A stretch of 38,304 nt of DNA from Enhydrobacter sp. (GCA_026126105.1 JAHCJV010000053.1:1-38304), one strand, 5' to 3'. Numbered from the stretch's first letter, positions 22,702 to 30,924 are shown. Notes: a model not told the origin generated them from the sequence alone. Numbers and translations: made by a program.

Positions 22702-23970
22702 TCAGCCCTTCCGCAGCTCGTTCTTGAAGTTGTCCTTGGTGAGCAGCAGCGACACGAAGGTGATCGCGGCCGCGCCGGCGATCAGGTAGGCGGGGCTGAG
22801 GTCGTCGCCCGTGCGATAGACCAGCCAGGTCGCCACCAGCGGCGTCGTGCCGCCCAGGATGGACCAGGCGATGTTGTTGCCGATCGCCAGCGCAGTGCAG
22901 CGGATCGCCTGTGGCGTGGCCTCGACCATCAGCGCCTGCAGCACGCCGAACTGGATGCCGATCGCCAGCACGAAGCCCGCCTGGCCGAGGTAGATCATCG
23001 CGGTCGAGTCGTTGTGCATCAGCATGAAGAACGGCACCGAGCCGACCACCCCGATCGCGGCACCGCCCAGCAGGAGGATCTTGCGGCCGACATGGTCGGC
23101 CAGCCAGCCGAAGAACAGCGACACCGGCGTGATTGCCAGCATGCTCATCGAGTTGATCCCGAAGGCGTGCTGCGGCGCGATTCCGTCGACCGTCTGCAGC
23201 CAGTCTGCGATGTAGATGAAGGCGGCCTGAAAGCCGATTGCGGTGAAGCAGGCGAGGCCGGCGATCTGGAACAGCAGCCCGAGATGGTCCTTCAGCAGCA
23301 CGACGATCGGCGAACCGGTGCTCTCGGCCGTATGCTCGGGCAGGTCGCGCAGCGCTCGACGGATGAGGAAGCCGGCGACGCCTACGAGCACGCCCAGCAG
23401 GAAGGGAATGCGCCAGCCCCAGTCGGCCAGGTCCTGCGGCGACATCGAGCCGGCCAGCGCCAGCGCGGTGAGGGAGCCGGCCTGGATGCCGAGCCCGTTG
23501 CCCACGCCGCCGATCGCGCCCGCGAGGGCCCGCCGTCCTTTTGGAGCCTGCTCGATCATGAAGACGCCGGCGATCGAGGCTTCGCCGCCGACGGCCAAGC
23601 CCTGCAGCATGCGCAGCAGTGTGAGCAGGATGGGGGCCGCGACGCCGATGGTCTCGTAGCCCGGCAGGAGCCCCATGCCCACTGTCGAGACGGCCATGCC
23701 GACGATAGAAATGGTGAGCGCGGTGGTGCGGCCGCGCCGATCACCGATGTAGCCGACGATGATCGAGCCGATCGGGCGCGTCAGGAAGCCCATGGCAAAG
23801 ACGCCGAAGGCGGCCAGTGCCTGCGATACGCGATCGTCGCTGGGGAAGAAGGTGGCGCCGATCTGGATGGCGAAGAAGCCGTAGATCGAGAAGTCGTACC
23901 ACTCGAGCATGTTGCCGATCATCCCGGCGGCAAGGATCCGCCGGCGGCTGTAAGTCTTCGACGCGATCAT
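22702..23970 (-). CDS. MFS transporter, metabolite:H+ symporter (MHS) type, copy 2
   Basis: A 422-aa twelve-helix carrier. It closely resembles copy 1 along its whole length: ILAAGMIGNMLEWYDFSIYGFFA, GYIGDRRGRTTAL, RMLQGLAVGGE, and the shared ending ATWLVYRTGDDLSPAY. This marks a tandem duplication within one operon. The ATG at 23970 lies right behind a G-rich stretch (GGGGGGA), and the preceding GGCGGGGG may serve as ribosome site. It follows the binding-protein gene by 110 bp on the same strand. Divergence between the copies suggests different but related substrates. Confidence 0.93.
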   Translation of the reverse strand: MIASKTYSRRRILAAGMIGNMLEWYDFSIYGFFAIQIGATFFPSDDRVSQALAAFGVFAMGFLTRPIGSIIVGYIGDRRGRTTALTISIVGMAVSTVGMGLLPGYETIGVAAPILLTLLRMLQGLAVGGEASIAGVFMIEQAPKGRRALAGAIGGVGNGLGIQAGSLTALALAGSMSPQDLADWGWRIPFLLGVLVGVAGFLIRRALRDLPEHTAESTGSPIVVLLKDHLGLLFQIAGLACFTAIGFQAAFIYIADWLQTVDGIAPQHAFGINSMSMLAITPVSLFFGWLADHVGRKILLLGGAAIGVVGSVPFFMLMHNDSTAMIYLGQAGFVLAIGIQFGVLQALMVEATPQAIRCTALAIGNNIAWSILGGTTPLVATWLVYRTGDDLSPAYLIAGAAAITFVSLLLTKDNFKNELRKG

Positions 23971-24080
23971 TCCCCCCGGCCCCCGCCGACATCATAAGGG
24001 GCGGCCGCTTCCTGTCGACATTTCCTTCCGAGCTGTCGGGGTCGCACACACCGCAGCCGTCCGGCGGCGTCTGTGCTCCG

Positions 24081-25643
24081 CTATTTCTTCTCGATGCCCC
24101 AGAACACCGGGATCGGGCTGGCCACCATGCCCGCGAGACCGCGCGTCGCGGTGGGGAGCGTGTACTGGCCGAGATGGATGTGCGTGCCGTAGGCGACGGC
24201 GCGTGCCTGGATGTCGGCGGCGATCTTCTTGCGGCTTTCCAGGTCGGGGGCGCGCGCGAAGGCGTCGCGCAGCCGCTCGACCTCGGCATCGCAGGGCCAG
24301 CCGAAGTTGGCCTTCTCGCAGGAGGCGGGGAGCATGCTGTTGGTCAAGGGGTTCATCATGTCGATCGACAGCCAGGCCGTCATGAAGCCGTTCCAGCCGC
24401 CCTCGTTGGCTGGCGTCTTGCGCAGCCGGCGCGAGACGATCGCCTGGAAGTCGAGCGGCACCATCTGCACCTTGAAGCCGCCCTTCTCGAGCAGGTCCTT
24501 GGCAATCGGACCGGCATTGGTCAGCACGGCGATGTCCGTGGTGTGCAGCATGACGACAGGCGTGCCGTCGTAGCCCGCCTCCTTCAGAAGCTCCTTTGAT
24601 TTGGCGAAGTTGCCGCGCACCAGGCCGTCCATGCCTACGGCGGTCTCCAGCGGCGTGCCGCAGACGAACATGGCGTCGCAGGTCCTGTAGTAGCGCTCGT
24701 CGCCGATCACCCCTTCGAGGAACGCCTTCTGGTCGAACGCGTACATCGCGGCGCGACGAATCTTCTCGTTGTCGAACGGCGGCACGACCGTGTTCCAGCG
24801 GAAGACGTACTGCGCGCCGATGGCGTTGTAGACCTTCAACGTCACACTCTTGTCGGCGAGCAGCAGCGACTTCAGGTCGTGCGGCGGTGCCTCGATATAG
24901 TCGATCTCGCCGGCCAGCAGCGCGTTCACCGCGGTCTGATGGTCGGGGATGGCGAGCCATTCGACCCGGTCGACCTTGGCTACCTTGCCGCCCGCCAGTC
25001 CCGATGCCGGCTCCTTGCGCGGCACGTAGTCGGGATTGCGGACATAGACCGTCCTGTCGCCGGGCTTCCACTCGTCGGCCTTGAAGATGAAGGGCCCCGA
25101 GCCGACGAACTCGCTGATCTGCTTGCCGGGGTCGGTTTCGGCGATGCGTCTGGGCATCATCAACGGCGTCGAGCCGCCGGGCTTGGCCAGCGAGTCGATC
25201 ACGAGGCCGTAGGGCTCCTTGAGCACGATCCTGAAAGTCTTGTCGTTCACCGCCTCGAAGCCCGCAACGAAGCTCATCAGCTTCACCCCGGTCGCATCCC
25301 TCCCGCCCCAGCGCTTCAGCGAGGCGATGCAGTCTTCCGCCGTGACCGGCTTGCCGTCATGCCACTTCAGCCCGTCGCGGAGGGTGAACGTGTAAGTCAG
25401 ACGATCGTCGCTCAGCGTCCAGGTATCGACCATCTGCGGCTGGGGACTGAGCTTCTCGTCCATGGCGAAAAGCGTATCCCACACCATGTAGCCGTGATTG
25501 CGCACGATGTTCGCCGTGGTCCAGATCGGATCGAGGACCTTGAGGTCCGAATGCATCACCGCCCTGACCGTCTTGGGCTGCGCCAGCGCCGGCGCAGCAA
25601 GGCACGCGACCGCAAGGGCCAGTATCGACGAAACTCTTTTCAC
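24081..25643 (-). CDS. ABC transporter substrate-binding protein, family 5 (DppA/OppA-like), orphan paralogue
   Basis: A 520-aa periplasmic binding protein of SBP family 5 with a signal peptide ending APALAQ near residue 19. Blocks such as VMHSDLKVLDPIWTTANIV, LRDGLKWHDGKPVTAED, SGPFIFKADEWKPGDR and VNALLAGEIDYIE match the family and its paralogue at 3472-5046. The start is GTG at 25643 with GGAGTG just upstream. The frame stays open to 26333, but that part is antisense shadow of the oxygenase gene region. It lies 47 bp after the IPNS-like oxygenase stop and before the MHS transporters. No permease or ATPase is encoded here, so it must use one encoded elsewhere or signal differently. Confidence 0.92.
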   Translation of the reverse strand: MKRVSSILALAVACLAAPALAQPKTVRAVMHSDLKVLDPIWTTANIVRNHGYMVWDTLFAMDEKLSPQPQMVDTWTLSDDRLTYTFTLRDGLKWHDGKPVTAEDCIASLKRWGGRDATGVKLMSFVAGFEAVNDKTFRIVLKEPYGLVIDSLAKPGGSTPLMMPRRIAETDPGKQISEFVGSGPFIFKADEWKPGDRTVYVRNPDYVPRKEPASGLAGGKVAKVDRVEWLAIPDHQTAVNALLAGEIDYIEAPPHDLKSLLLADKSVTLKVYNAIGAQYVFRWNTVVPPFDNEKIRRAAMYAFDQKAFLEGVIGDERYYRTCDAMFVCGTPLETAVGMDGLVRGNFAKSKELLKEAGYDGTPVVMLHTTDIAVLTNAGPIAKDLLEKGGFKVQMVPLDFQAIVSRRLRKTPANEGGWNGFMTAWLSIDMMNPLTNSMLPASCEKANFGWPCDAEVERLRDAFARAPDLESRKKIAADIQARAVAYGTHIHLGQYTLPTATRGLAGMVASPIPVFWGIEKK

Positions 25644-25690
25644 GATCACTCCGTTCGGGAGAGGAGAAAAACGGCGCGGTCCTGTGCGCT

Positions 25691-26770
25691 TCAGCTCTTC
25701 CATGCCGCGGTGGCGCGGGCGCCAGGACTGACGTCGGCTTCCGACGGTGTCTCGACCTTGGCCATGTGCTGGTAGCGTTGCGCGGCGAACCACAGCGCAT
25801 AGTCGCCGAACTTGATGGGCGGATATTTTGGCGGATTGTCGAACGACTGGCATGACGGCAGGCATTCGATGACCGTGCCGTGGTCCGGATCGCAGAAGAA
25901 CGGGATGGCGTAGCGCAGCGTCCCCGAGACGTTGCGCACGCGATGTGGCGTCGACAGGAAGCGCTCGTTGGTCCAGCGGTGCAGGATGTCGCCGCCGTTG
26001 ACCACGAACGCGTCCTCGACGTTCGGCGCCTCCATCCATTCGCCGCTCGGCAGCAGGATCGACAGGCCCTGCACCTTGTTGGGCGGCAGCAAGGTCATGA
26101 ATCCGGAATCGGTGTGCGGCACAAGGCTCGCCACGGTGTCGTCGGCGCCGTCGATCGCCGGATAGCGCGACTGCCGCAGGATCATGTGCGGCTCGGCAAA
26201 GCAGGTGTCGAAGTAGTTTTCCGGCAGGTCGAGCGCCAGCGCATAGATCTTCACCAGCTTGCGGCAGAGGGCTTCCATCACGCTCATGTACTTCAGTGTC
26301 TGCTCGCGAAAGCCCGGAAGGTTGGCAGGCCACTGGTTCTGAGTATGGAAGCGCCGCTTGGCGATCACGTTCGGGTCGTCGGCGCTGCGCTCGCGGCGCA
26401 GAAAATACGCTTCGTTCTGGCTGGGCTTCTTGCCCTGAGCGGCAGCGTTGGGCGGTGCCTTGTCGGCGATCGGCATGTACCCGATCGTGTGCTCGTTGAC
26501 CTTGATCGCGAGCTTCTCCTCCATCGGCATCGCGTGGAAGCGGGCGGCCTGTTCATACTGCGCCTCGATCAGGTCCCGCGGCACGCCGTGGCCGGCAAGG
26601 TAATAGAAGCCGACATTCTCGAAGGCATAGCGAAGCTCGGCGGCGGCCTTTTCGGCGGCACCCGGCTTGCCGGCAAAGAAGCCCGACACGTCGATCAGGG
26701 GAATTTTGCCGCCGATCATGACGGCTGGTTCGACGGAGGGAGTGGCGGCGTGGGTGATCGTCTGGTCCAT
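25691..26770 (-). CDS. Isopenicillin N synthase-like 2-oxoglutarate/Fe(II) oxygenase
   Basis: Non-heme iron oxygenase of the IPNS/DIOX fold, 359 aa. The DIOX_N domain begins IPLIDVSGFFAG. The iron triad is H219 and D221 (VPHTDSGFMTLL) and H276 (TPHRVRN). The 2-oxoglutarate motif RxS reads R286-Y-A288 (LRYAIPFF), so the serine is replaced by alanine. That may alter cosubstrate binding. The ATG at 26770 has GGGAGG 7 nt upstream and a good promoter at 26796-26825; an upstream in-frame start at 26860 is rejected because it lies before the promoter. It leads an operon with a DppA-like binding protein and probably two MHS transporters. Hydroxylation of the imported solute is an inference. Confidence 0.92.
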   Translation of the reverse strand: MDQTITHAATPSVEPAVMIGGKIPLIDVSGFFAGKPGAAEKAAAELRYAFENVGFYYLAGHGVPRDLIEAQYEQAARFHAMPMEEKLAIKVNEHTIGYMPIADKAPPNAAAQGKKPSQNEAYFLRRERSADDPNVIAKRRFHTQNQWPANLPGFREQTLKYMSVMEALCRKLVKIYALALDLPENYFDTCFAEPHMILRQSRYPAIDGADDTVASLVPHTDSGFMTLLPPNKVQGLSILLPSGEWMEAPNVEDAFVVNGGDILHRWTNERFLSTPHRVRNVSGTLRYAIPFFCDPDHGTVIECLPSCQSFDNPPKYPPIKFGDYALWFAAQRYQHMAKVETPSEADVSPGARATAAWKS

Positions 26771-26795
26771 CTGCGAGCCTCCCGGATCAGTGGGT

Positions 26796-26825
26796 ACTAT
26801 ACGGGGATGACCAAGGGCGCTGCAA
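26796..26825 (-). promoter_or_regulatory. Candidate sigma-70 promoter of the IPNS-like oxygenase gene
   Basis: On the minus strand TTGCAG (26825-26820), an 18-bp spacer, then TATAGT (26801-26796). The -10 matches five of six bases. Transcription would begin near 26788, about 18 nt before the ATG, leaving room for the GGGAGG ribosome site. Confidence 0.5.
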
Positions 26826-26855
26826 TGAACGGGCCATGCGTCAGGCGAATGAGAG

Positions 26856-26885
26856 AGCACACGATCGCAAGGGACTGGGTATAGT
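26856..26885 (+). promoter_or_regulatory. Candidate promoter of the enolase-superfamily gene
   Basis: TATAGT at 26880-26885 lies about 40 bp before the ATG. AGCACA at 26856-26861 is a poor -35, 18 bp upstream. It is divergent from the promoter at 26796-26825, which has the same -10 hexamer. Confidence 0.35.
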
Positions 26886-26924
26886 TCGCGACCCTACAGG
26901 CGAGCCGTCAAACTGGAGCCGAGA

Positions 26925-28010
26925 ATGATCATTGACCGCATCGAGCCGATTGCCTTGCGCATTCCCATGCCGCAGCGGGCAGCCAATATCCCGGCACCGC
27001 TCGCGAGCGGCGATGTCTGCCTTACGCTCGCGCGGGTCACGACGCGCGACGGATTGCAGGGCTACGGCGAGTGCCTGTCGCTGCGCCCGCCGATGCAGCA
27101 GGCGCTGTTCGCGACGATCCGCGACGCGATCGCGCCACATTATCTCGGCAAGTCGGTCGACCAGAAGGAGGCGCTGAACCTCTCGGCGCGCAAGCGCTTC
27201 GCCAGCTTCGGGCGGTCGGGCACGGTCTTGAACGCGCTGGCCGCCGTCGACATCGCGCTGTGGGACATCGCCGGCAAGGCGTCGGGGCAGTCGGTCTCGA
27301 CGATGCTGGGCGGGGCGAAGCGCAGCAAGGTGCCGGTGATGGCGAGCCTCGACAAATACGACCACGCCGGACGCACCCGGCAGCGCGTCGAGCAGGCGCT
27401 GGCGAGCGGCGTGGCCGCGGTGAAGGTGCACGAGGCGAGCCTCGAGGTGGTCGAGGAATCCCGCAACGCGATTCCGGCCGCGATCCCCTATGTCGCAGAC
27501 TGCAACAATGCCCACACGCTGGCCGACATACGCCGCGACGAGAAGCGCTGGGCGGCGGCGAACCTGATGTTCTTCGAGGATCCGTACTGGCCACCCGAGG
27601 ACCTGCTCGCGGCCCCGGCGATGCCCGGCATCACGATCGGCATGGGCGCCGACTTCGGCTCGTCCGAGCAGATGGCTGTCTACACGAGGGCGCCGTCGAT
27701 CGGCGTGCTGCAGCCCGACGTGTGCATGCTGGGCGGCCTGAGCGAGGCCAGGCGCGCACTTGCCATGCTCGCCGAGGCGGGGAAGACGCCCGCGCCCCAC
27801 ACGCCGTTCGTTGGCCCGGCGGCGCTCGCGTCGCTTCATATGCTCGCGGTCACCGAACAGGAGGGTTACTTCGCCACCGTCGAGGCCGAGGACTCGATGG
27901 ATCCCTACGGCTTCGGCCTGACGCGCTGGCGGGCTTCGCTTCCGGTGCCGACCGGCCCGGGACTGGGGTTCGATCCCGATCCCGATTTCCTGAAAAAGTA
28001 CCAGGCGTGA
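26925..28010 (+). CDS. Mandelate racemase/muconate lactonizing enzyme family protein (enolase superfamily)
   Basis: A 361-aa enzyme with an N-terminal capping domain and a TIM barrel, which removes a proton next to a carboxylate. Expected residues are D192 and N194 (VADCNNAHT), E218 (FFEDPYWP), D243 where Glu is more common (GMGADFGSSEQ), and H292 (APHTPF). The second-strand base motif reads K167-V-H169 (AVKVHE) instead of the usual KxK. The set with a late histidine resembles the mandelate racemase/acid-sugar dehydratase groups, but the KxH and Asp variants suggest an unassigned reaction. It is divergent from the IPNS-like oxygenase gene and followed by an acyl-CoA dehydrogenase gene on the same strand. 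Confidence 0.9.
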   Translation: MIIDRIEPIALRIPMPQRAANIPAPLASGDVCLTLARVTTRDGLQGYGECLSLRPPMQQALFATIRDAIAPHYLGKSVDQKEALNLSARKRFASFGRSGTVLNALAAVDIALWDIAGKASGQSVSTMLGGAKRSKVPVMASLDKYDHAGRTRQRVEQALASGVAAVKVHEASLEVVEESRNAIPAAIPYVADCNNAHTLADIRRDEKRWAAANLMFFEDPYWPPEDLLAAPAMPGITIGMGADFGSSEQMAVYTRAPSIGVLQPDVCMLGGLSEARRALAMLAEAGKTPAPHTPFVGPAALASLHMLAVTEQEGYFATVEAEDSMDPYGFGLTRWRASLPVPTGPGLGFDPDPDFLKKYQA

Positions 28011-28016
28011 AGATCT

Positions 28017-28044
28017 GCGCTCTGTGCGCTGGTTCATAGAGCGC
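28017..28044 (+). terminator. Hairpin after the enolase-superfamily gene
   Basis: GCGCTCT (28017-28023) and AGAGCGC (28038-28044) form a perfect 7-bp stem with a 14-nt loop, 6 bp after the stop. No T tract follows, so termination would be partial or factor-dependent. Confidence 0.35.
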
Positions 28045-28102
28045 GGTGCCTGTCCCCCATAGGGTCGCTCTCGACACCCGAAGCGCTCCCGAGGAGAGGC
28101 AG

Positions 28103-29281
28103 ATGGACACCATGATGATGGCACAGCGCACGACATCGGATGAAATGCTCAAGCGCTTCGCCGGCCGGGTAGACACGTACGATCGCGACAACCGCTTCTT
28201 TCAGGAGGATTTCGACGATCTCAGGCGCGTGGGCTACCTGACGATCAACGTGCCGAAAGAACTTGGCGGTCAGGGGCTCAATCTGGCCGAGGTTTGTCGC
28301 GAGCAGCGACGTCTTGCCTACCACGCGCCAGCGACCGCGCTCGGCATCAACATGCATCTCTATTGGGTGGGCGTCGCGGCCGACCTGTGGCGCGCCGGCG
28401 ACCGGTCAATGGAATGGGTCCTGAAGGAGGCAGTGGCTGGTCAAGTCTTCGCCTCAGGCCATGCCGAGCGCGGCAACGACATCCCGCTTCTGCTGTCCAC
28501 CTCGACCGCGACAAAGGTCGAGGGCGGCTTCACGCTCACAGGACGCAAGCTGTTCGGCAGCCTGTCGCCGGTCTGGACCCGCTATGGATTGCACGGCATC
28601 TGGGCAGACGCACCCGGCGGGCCGAAAGTCGTGCACGGGTTCCTGCCTCGAAACGCAAAAGGCTACCGCATCATCGACACGTGGGACACGCTTGGCATGC
28701 GCGCGACACGGAGCGACGACGTTCTGCTCGAGGCCGCGTTCGTGCCTGACAAGTACATGGTGCGGTTCCTGCCGGTGGGCGGGCTCGATGCGTTCGTCGT
28801 GGCGGTGTTCGCCTGGGCGCTGATGGGCTTCGCCAACATCTACTACGGCATGGCTGAGCGTGCGCGCGATCTGGCGATTGCATCGGTCAAGGCCAAGACC
28901 TCCATGGGACTGACCCGAAGCATGGCCTACCATCCGGGAATGCAGCACGGCGTGGCCGACCTGATCATGGCGCTCGATCCGATTGGACCGCACCTCGACC
29001 AGGTCGCGCTCGAATGGTCGGCCGGCGTCGACCACGGCGCGGCGTGGCCCGCCCGCATCATCTCGGCAAAGGTCCATGCCGTGGAGGCGTGCTTCAAGAT
29101 CGTCGATCTGGCGATGGAGCTGTCCGGCGGTAACAGCATGTTCAAGACGAGCGAGCTCGAGCGGCTTTTCCGCGATGCGCGCTGCGGCCGCTTTCATCCG
29201 GCCAACGCCATCCTGGCACACGAGATCGTGGGCAAGACCGCGCTCGGCATCGGCCTTGGCGAGCGGCCGCGCTGGGGATGA
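28103..29281 (+). CDS. Acyl-CoA dehydrogenase family protein
   Basis: FAD flavoprotein of 392 aa with the three-part acyl-CoA dehydrogenase fold. The N-terminal helices include FFQEDFDDLRRVGYLTINVPKELGGQGLNLAE. The middle beta domain has SGHAERGNDIPLLL and WDTLGMRATRSDDVLLEAAFVPDKY. The C-terminal helical bundle has ELSGGNSMFKTSELERLFRDARCGRFHPAN. That end lacks the common YEG(T/A) block, and HPANAIL stands where family members often read HP. It may therefore be one of the oxygenase- or desulfurase-like branches (DszC/hydroxylase type). The ATG at 28103 is set by GAGGAGAGG upstream. It is downstream of the enolase-superfamily gene and may share its transcript. Confidence 0.88.
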   Translation: MDTMMMAQRTTSDEMLKRFAGRVDTYDRDNRFFQEDFDDLRRVGYLTINVPKELGGQGLNLAEVCREQRRLAYHAPATALGINMHLYWVGVAADLWRAGDRSMEWVLKEAVAGQVFASGHAERGNDIPLLLSTSTATKVEGGFTLTGRKLFGSLSPVWTRYGLHGIWADAPGGPKVVHGFLPRNAKGYRIIDTWDTLGMRATRSDDVLLEAAFVPDKYMVRFLPVGGLDAFVVAVFAWALMGFANIYYGMAERARDLAIASVKAKTSMGLTRSMAYHPGMQHGVADLIMALDPIGPHLDQVALEWSAGVDHGAAWPARIISAKVHAVEACFKIVDLAMELSGGNSMFKTSELERLFRDARCGRFHPANAILAHEIVGKTALGIGLGERPRWG

Positions 29282-29347
29282 TCGCGGCGACCGCCGCCGC
29301 TGAGGTGGCGATGCCGAAGGGGTGGGGCCCGACATGTTCGATGATGC

Positions 29348-29368
29348 GTGATCGGGTTTCCCGGTCAC
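29348..29368. promoter_or_regulatory. Inverted repeat upstream of the Crp/Fnr gene
   Basis: GTGATCGGG (29348-29356) and CCCGGTCAC (29360-29368) form a 9-bp dyad with one mismatch and a 3-nt centre. A TATATG -10-like box follows at 29377-29382. The outer GTGA/TCAC halves resemble a Crp/Fnr half-site pair, but their spacing (13 bp) is wider than the usual 6. It may be an autoregulatory site or a terminator for the upstream dehydrogenase gene. Confidence 0.35.
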
Positions 29369-29409
29369 GAGCGTGCTATATGCTCGCGCGGTGCGGATTT
29401 GGAGCACGC

Positions 29410-30078
29410 GTGACGCCTCAAGAACTGTTTCGGCTGCATTCCTTCCTCGCTGTTCTCAGCGAGTCGGAAACCCGCGAACTCCTTAATAGGGCGCTTGTCC
29501 AGCGCCTCTCGGCCGGCGACGTCGTCTTCCGCAAGGGCGATCCGGGGGATGGGCTCTATGGCGTGCTCGAGGGACGAATCGTGGTCACGGTGGAGTCAGC
29601 CCAGGGCAAGGAGCTGATCCTCAACATGTTCGGTCCCGGCGAGTTCTTTGGCGAGATCGCCCTGTTGGATGGCAAAGGTCGCACGGCGACAGCCGTGGCG
29701 CGCGACGCCTCGCGGGTGGTCTTCCTGAGTCGCGCTGACTTCCTGCCGTTCCTCAGGGAGCACCATGAGGCCGCTGTTCGGATCATCGCTCTCCTGTGCG
29801 AGCGTCTCCGGCGCACGACCGGCCTCGTCGAGGATTCGGCCTTTCTCAACGTCTCCACGAGACTGGCCAAGCAGCTTGCGGTGCTGGCGGCTACCGGACA
29901 GGGAGACTGCACAATACGCTTGTCGCAAGAGGAACTCGCCCAGACTCTGGGCGTGACGCGAGAGATGGTGAGCCGACAACTCGCCATCTGGCGCGAGGCC
30001 GGCTTCCTGGAAGTTGGACGGGGATGGATCAAGGTGCGCGACGGCGGGGCCCTCGACCGCATCGTGGCGGGCGGATAG
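29410..30078 (+). CDS. Crp/Fnr family transcriptional regulator
   Basis: A 222-aa dimeric activator/repressor. The N-terminal cyclic-nucleotide-binding barrel spans about residues 10-120. It keeps the phosphate-binding cassette FGEIALLDGKGRTATAV, including the FGE and RTA residues that contact cAMP in CRP, so a nucleotide effector is plausible. No N-terminal cysteine cluster is present, so it is not an oxygen-sensing FNR. The C-terminal Crp-type winged helix is LSQEELAQTLGVTREMVSRQLAIWREAGFLEV. The GTG at 29410 has GGAG 5 nt upstream; an earlier in-frame ATG at 29278 overlaps the dehydrogenase gene and gives no family sequence. It may control the neighbouring dehydrogenase and SDR genes. Confidence 0.92.
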   Translation: MTPQELFRLHSFLAVLSESETRELLNRALVQRLSAGDVVFRKGDPGDGLYGVLEGRIVVTVESAQGKELILNMFGPGEFFGEIALLDGKGRTATAVARDASRVVFLSRADFLPFLREHHEAAVRIIALLCERLRRTTGLVEDSAFLNVSTRLAKQLAVLAATGQGDCTIRLSQEELAQTLGVTREMVSRQLAIWREAGFLEVGRGWIKVRDGGALDRIVAGG

Positions 30079-30153
30079 TTCGCCGCAAGATTCGCGTGCC
30101 AATTCGAGCAGCCTCGTGCCACACAGTCATCCTAACTTCTGGAGGAAAACCGC

Positions 30154-30924
30154 ATGGCATCGCCCCTTTTCGACCTCACGGGCAAGGTCGCCGTCGTCAC
30201 CGGCTCGAGCAAGGGCATCGGCAAGGCGATCGCCATGCATCTCGCGCTCGCGGGCGCAAAGGTGGTCGTATCGTCGCGCAAGGCGCCGGTCTGCGAGGAG
30301 GCAGCCGCGGAGATCAGGCAGGCCGGTGGCGAGGCTGTCGTCATCCCCTGCAACATCTCGCAGAAGCCGCAGTGCGAGAACCTGATTGCCGAGACCCGCA
30401 AGCAGCTCGGGCCGGTCGACGTGCTGGTCTGCAACGCGGCTTCGAACCCGTACTACGGGCCGAACGAGAAGCTGCCCGACGATGTGTTCATGAAGGTGAT
30501 GCAGAACAACATCCTGTCGAACATGTGGCTGATCAATCTCTGCCTGCCGGACATGCGCGCCAAGAAGGACGGATCGATCATGATCGTGTCGTCGATCGGC
30601 GGCGTTCGCGCGAGCACCGTGATCGGCGCCTACTGCATCTCCAAGGCAGCCGACATGCAGTTGGCCCGCAATCTCGCGGCGGAGTACGGGCCGGACAACA
30701 TTCGAGTGAACACGATCGCACCCGGCCTCGTCACGACCGACTTCGCGCGTGCCCTGTATGAGGATCCGCAGCGGCGCGCTGCACGCGAGGCGGCGACGCC
30801 GCTCCGCCGCTTGGGCGCGCCCGACGACATCGCCGGGCTCGCGGTCCTGCTCGCAGGGAAGGGCGGCGCGTTCATCACCGGCCAGACCCTGATCGCCGAC
30901 GGCGGCACGACGATCGGCGGCTAG
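30154..30924 (+). CDS. SDR family oxidoreductase
   Basis: Classical 256-aa short-chain dehydrogenase. TGSSKGIGKA is the cofactor motif near residue 16, VCNAASNPYYG holds the NAG-like asparagine, and IVSSIGG the catalytic serine. GAYCISKAA is the YxxxK pair, and the IAPGLVTTDFARAL loop follows. Its sequence resembles DHRS4-like and fungal-type dehydrogenase SDRs. GGAGGA lies 9 nt before the ATG. It follows the Crp/Fnr gene by 75 bp on the same strand. Its TAG overlaps the TAG of the convergent oxygenase gene through a shared CTAG. Substrate unknown. Confidence 0.93.
   Translation: MASPLFDLTGKVAVVTGSSKGIGKAIAMHLALAGAKVVVSSRKAPVCEEAAAEIRQAGGEAVVIPCNISQKPQCENLIAETRKQLGPVDVLVCNAASNPYYGPNEKLPDDVFMKVMQNNILSNMWLINLCLPDMRAKKDGSIMIVSSIGGVRASTVIGAYCISKAADMQLARNLAAEYGPDNIRVNTIAPGLVTTDFARALYEDPQRRAAREAATPLRRLGAPDDIAGLAVLLAGKGGAFITGQTLIADGGTTIGG

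Noticed and set aside
25644..26333. Upstream extension of the second family-5 binding protein
   Set aside because: The signal peptide begins at GTG 25643 with its own ribosome site; the extension overlaps the oxygenase gene out of frame.
29278..29409. Earlier ATG for the Crp/Fnr regulator
   Set aside because: Overlaps the dehydrogenase stop, gives no family sequence, and bypasses the ribosome site before GTG 29410.
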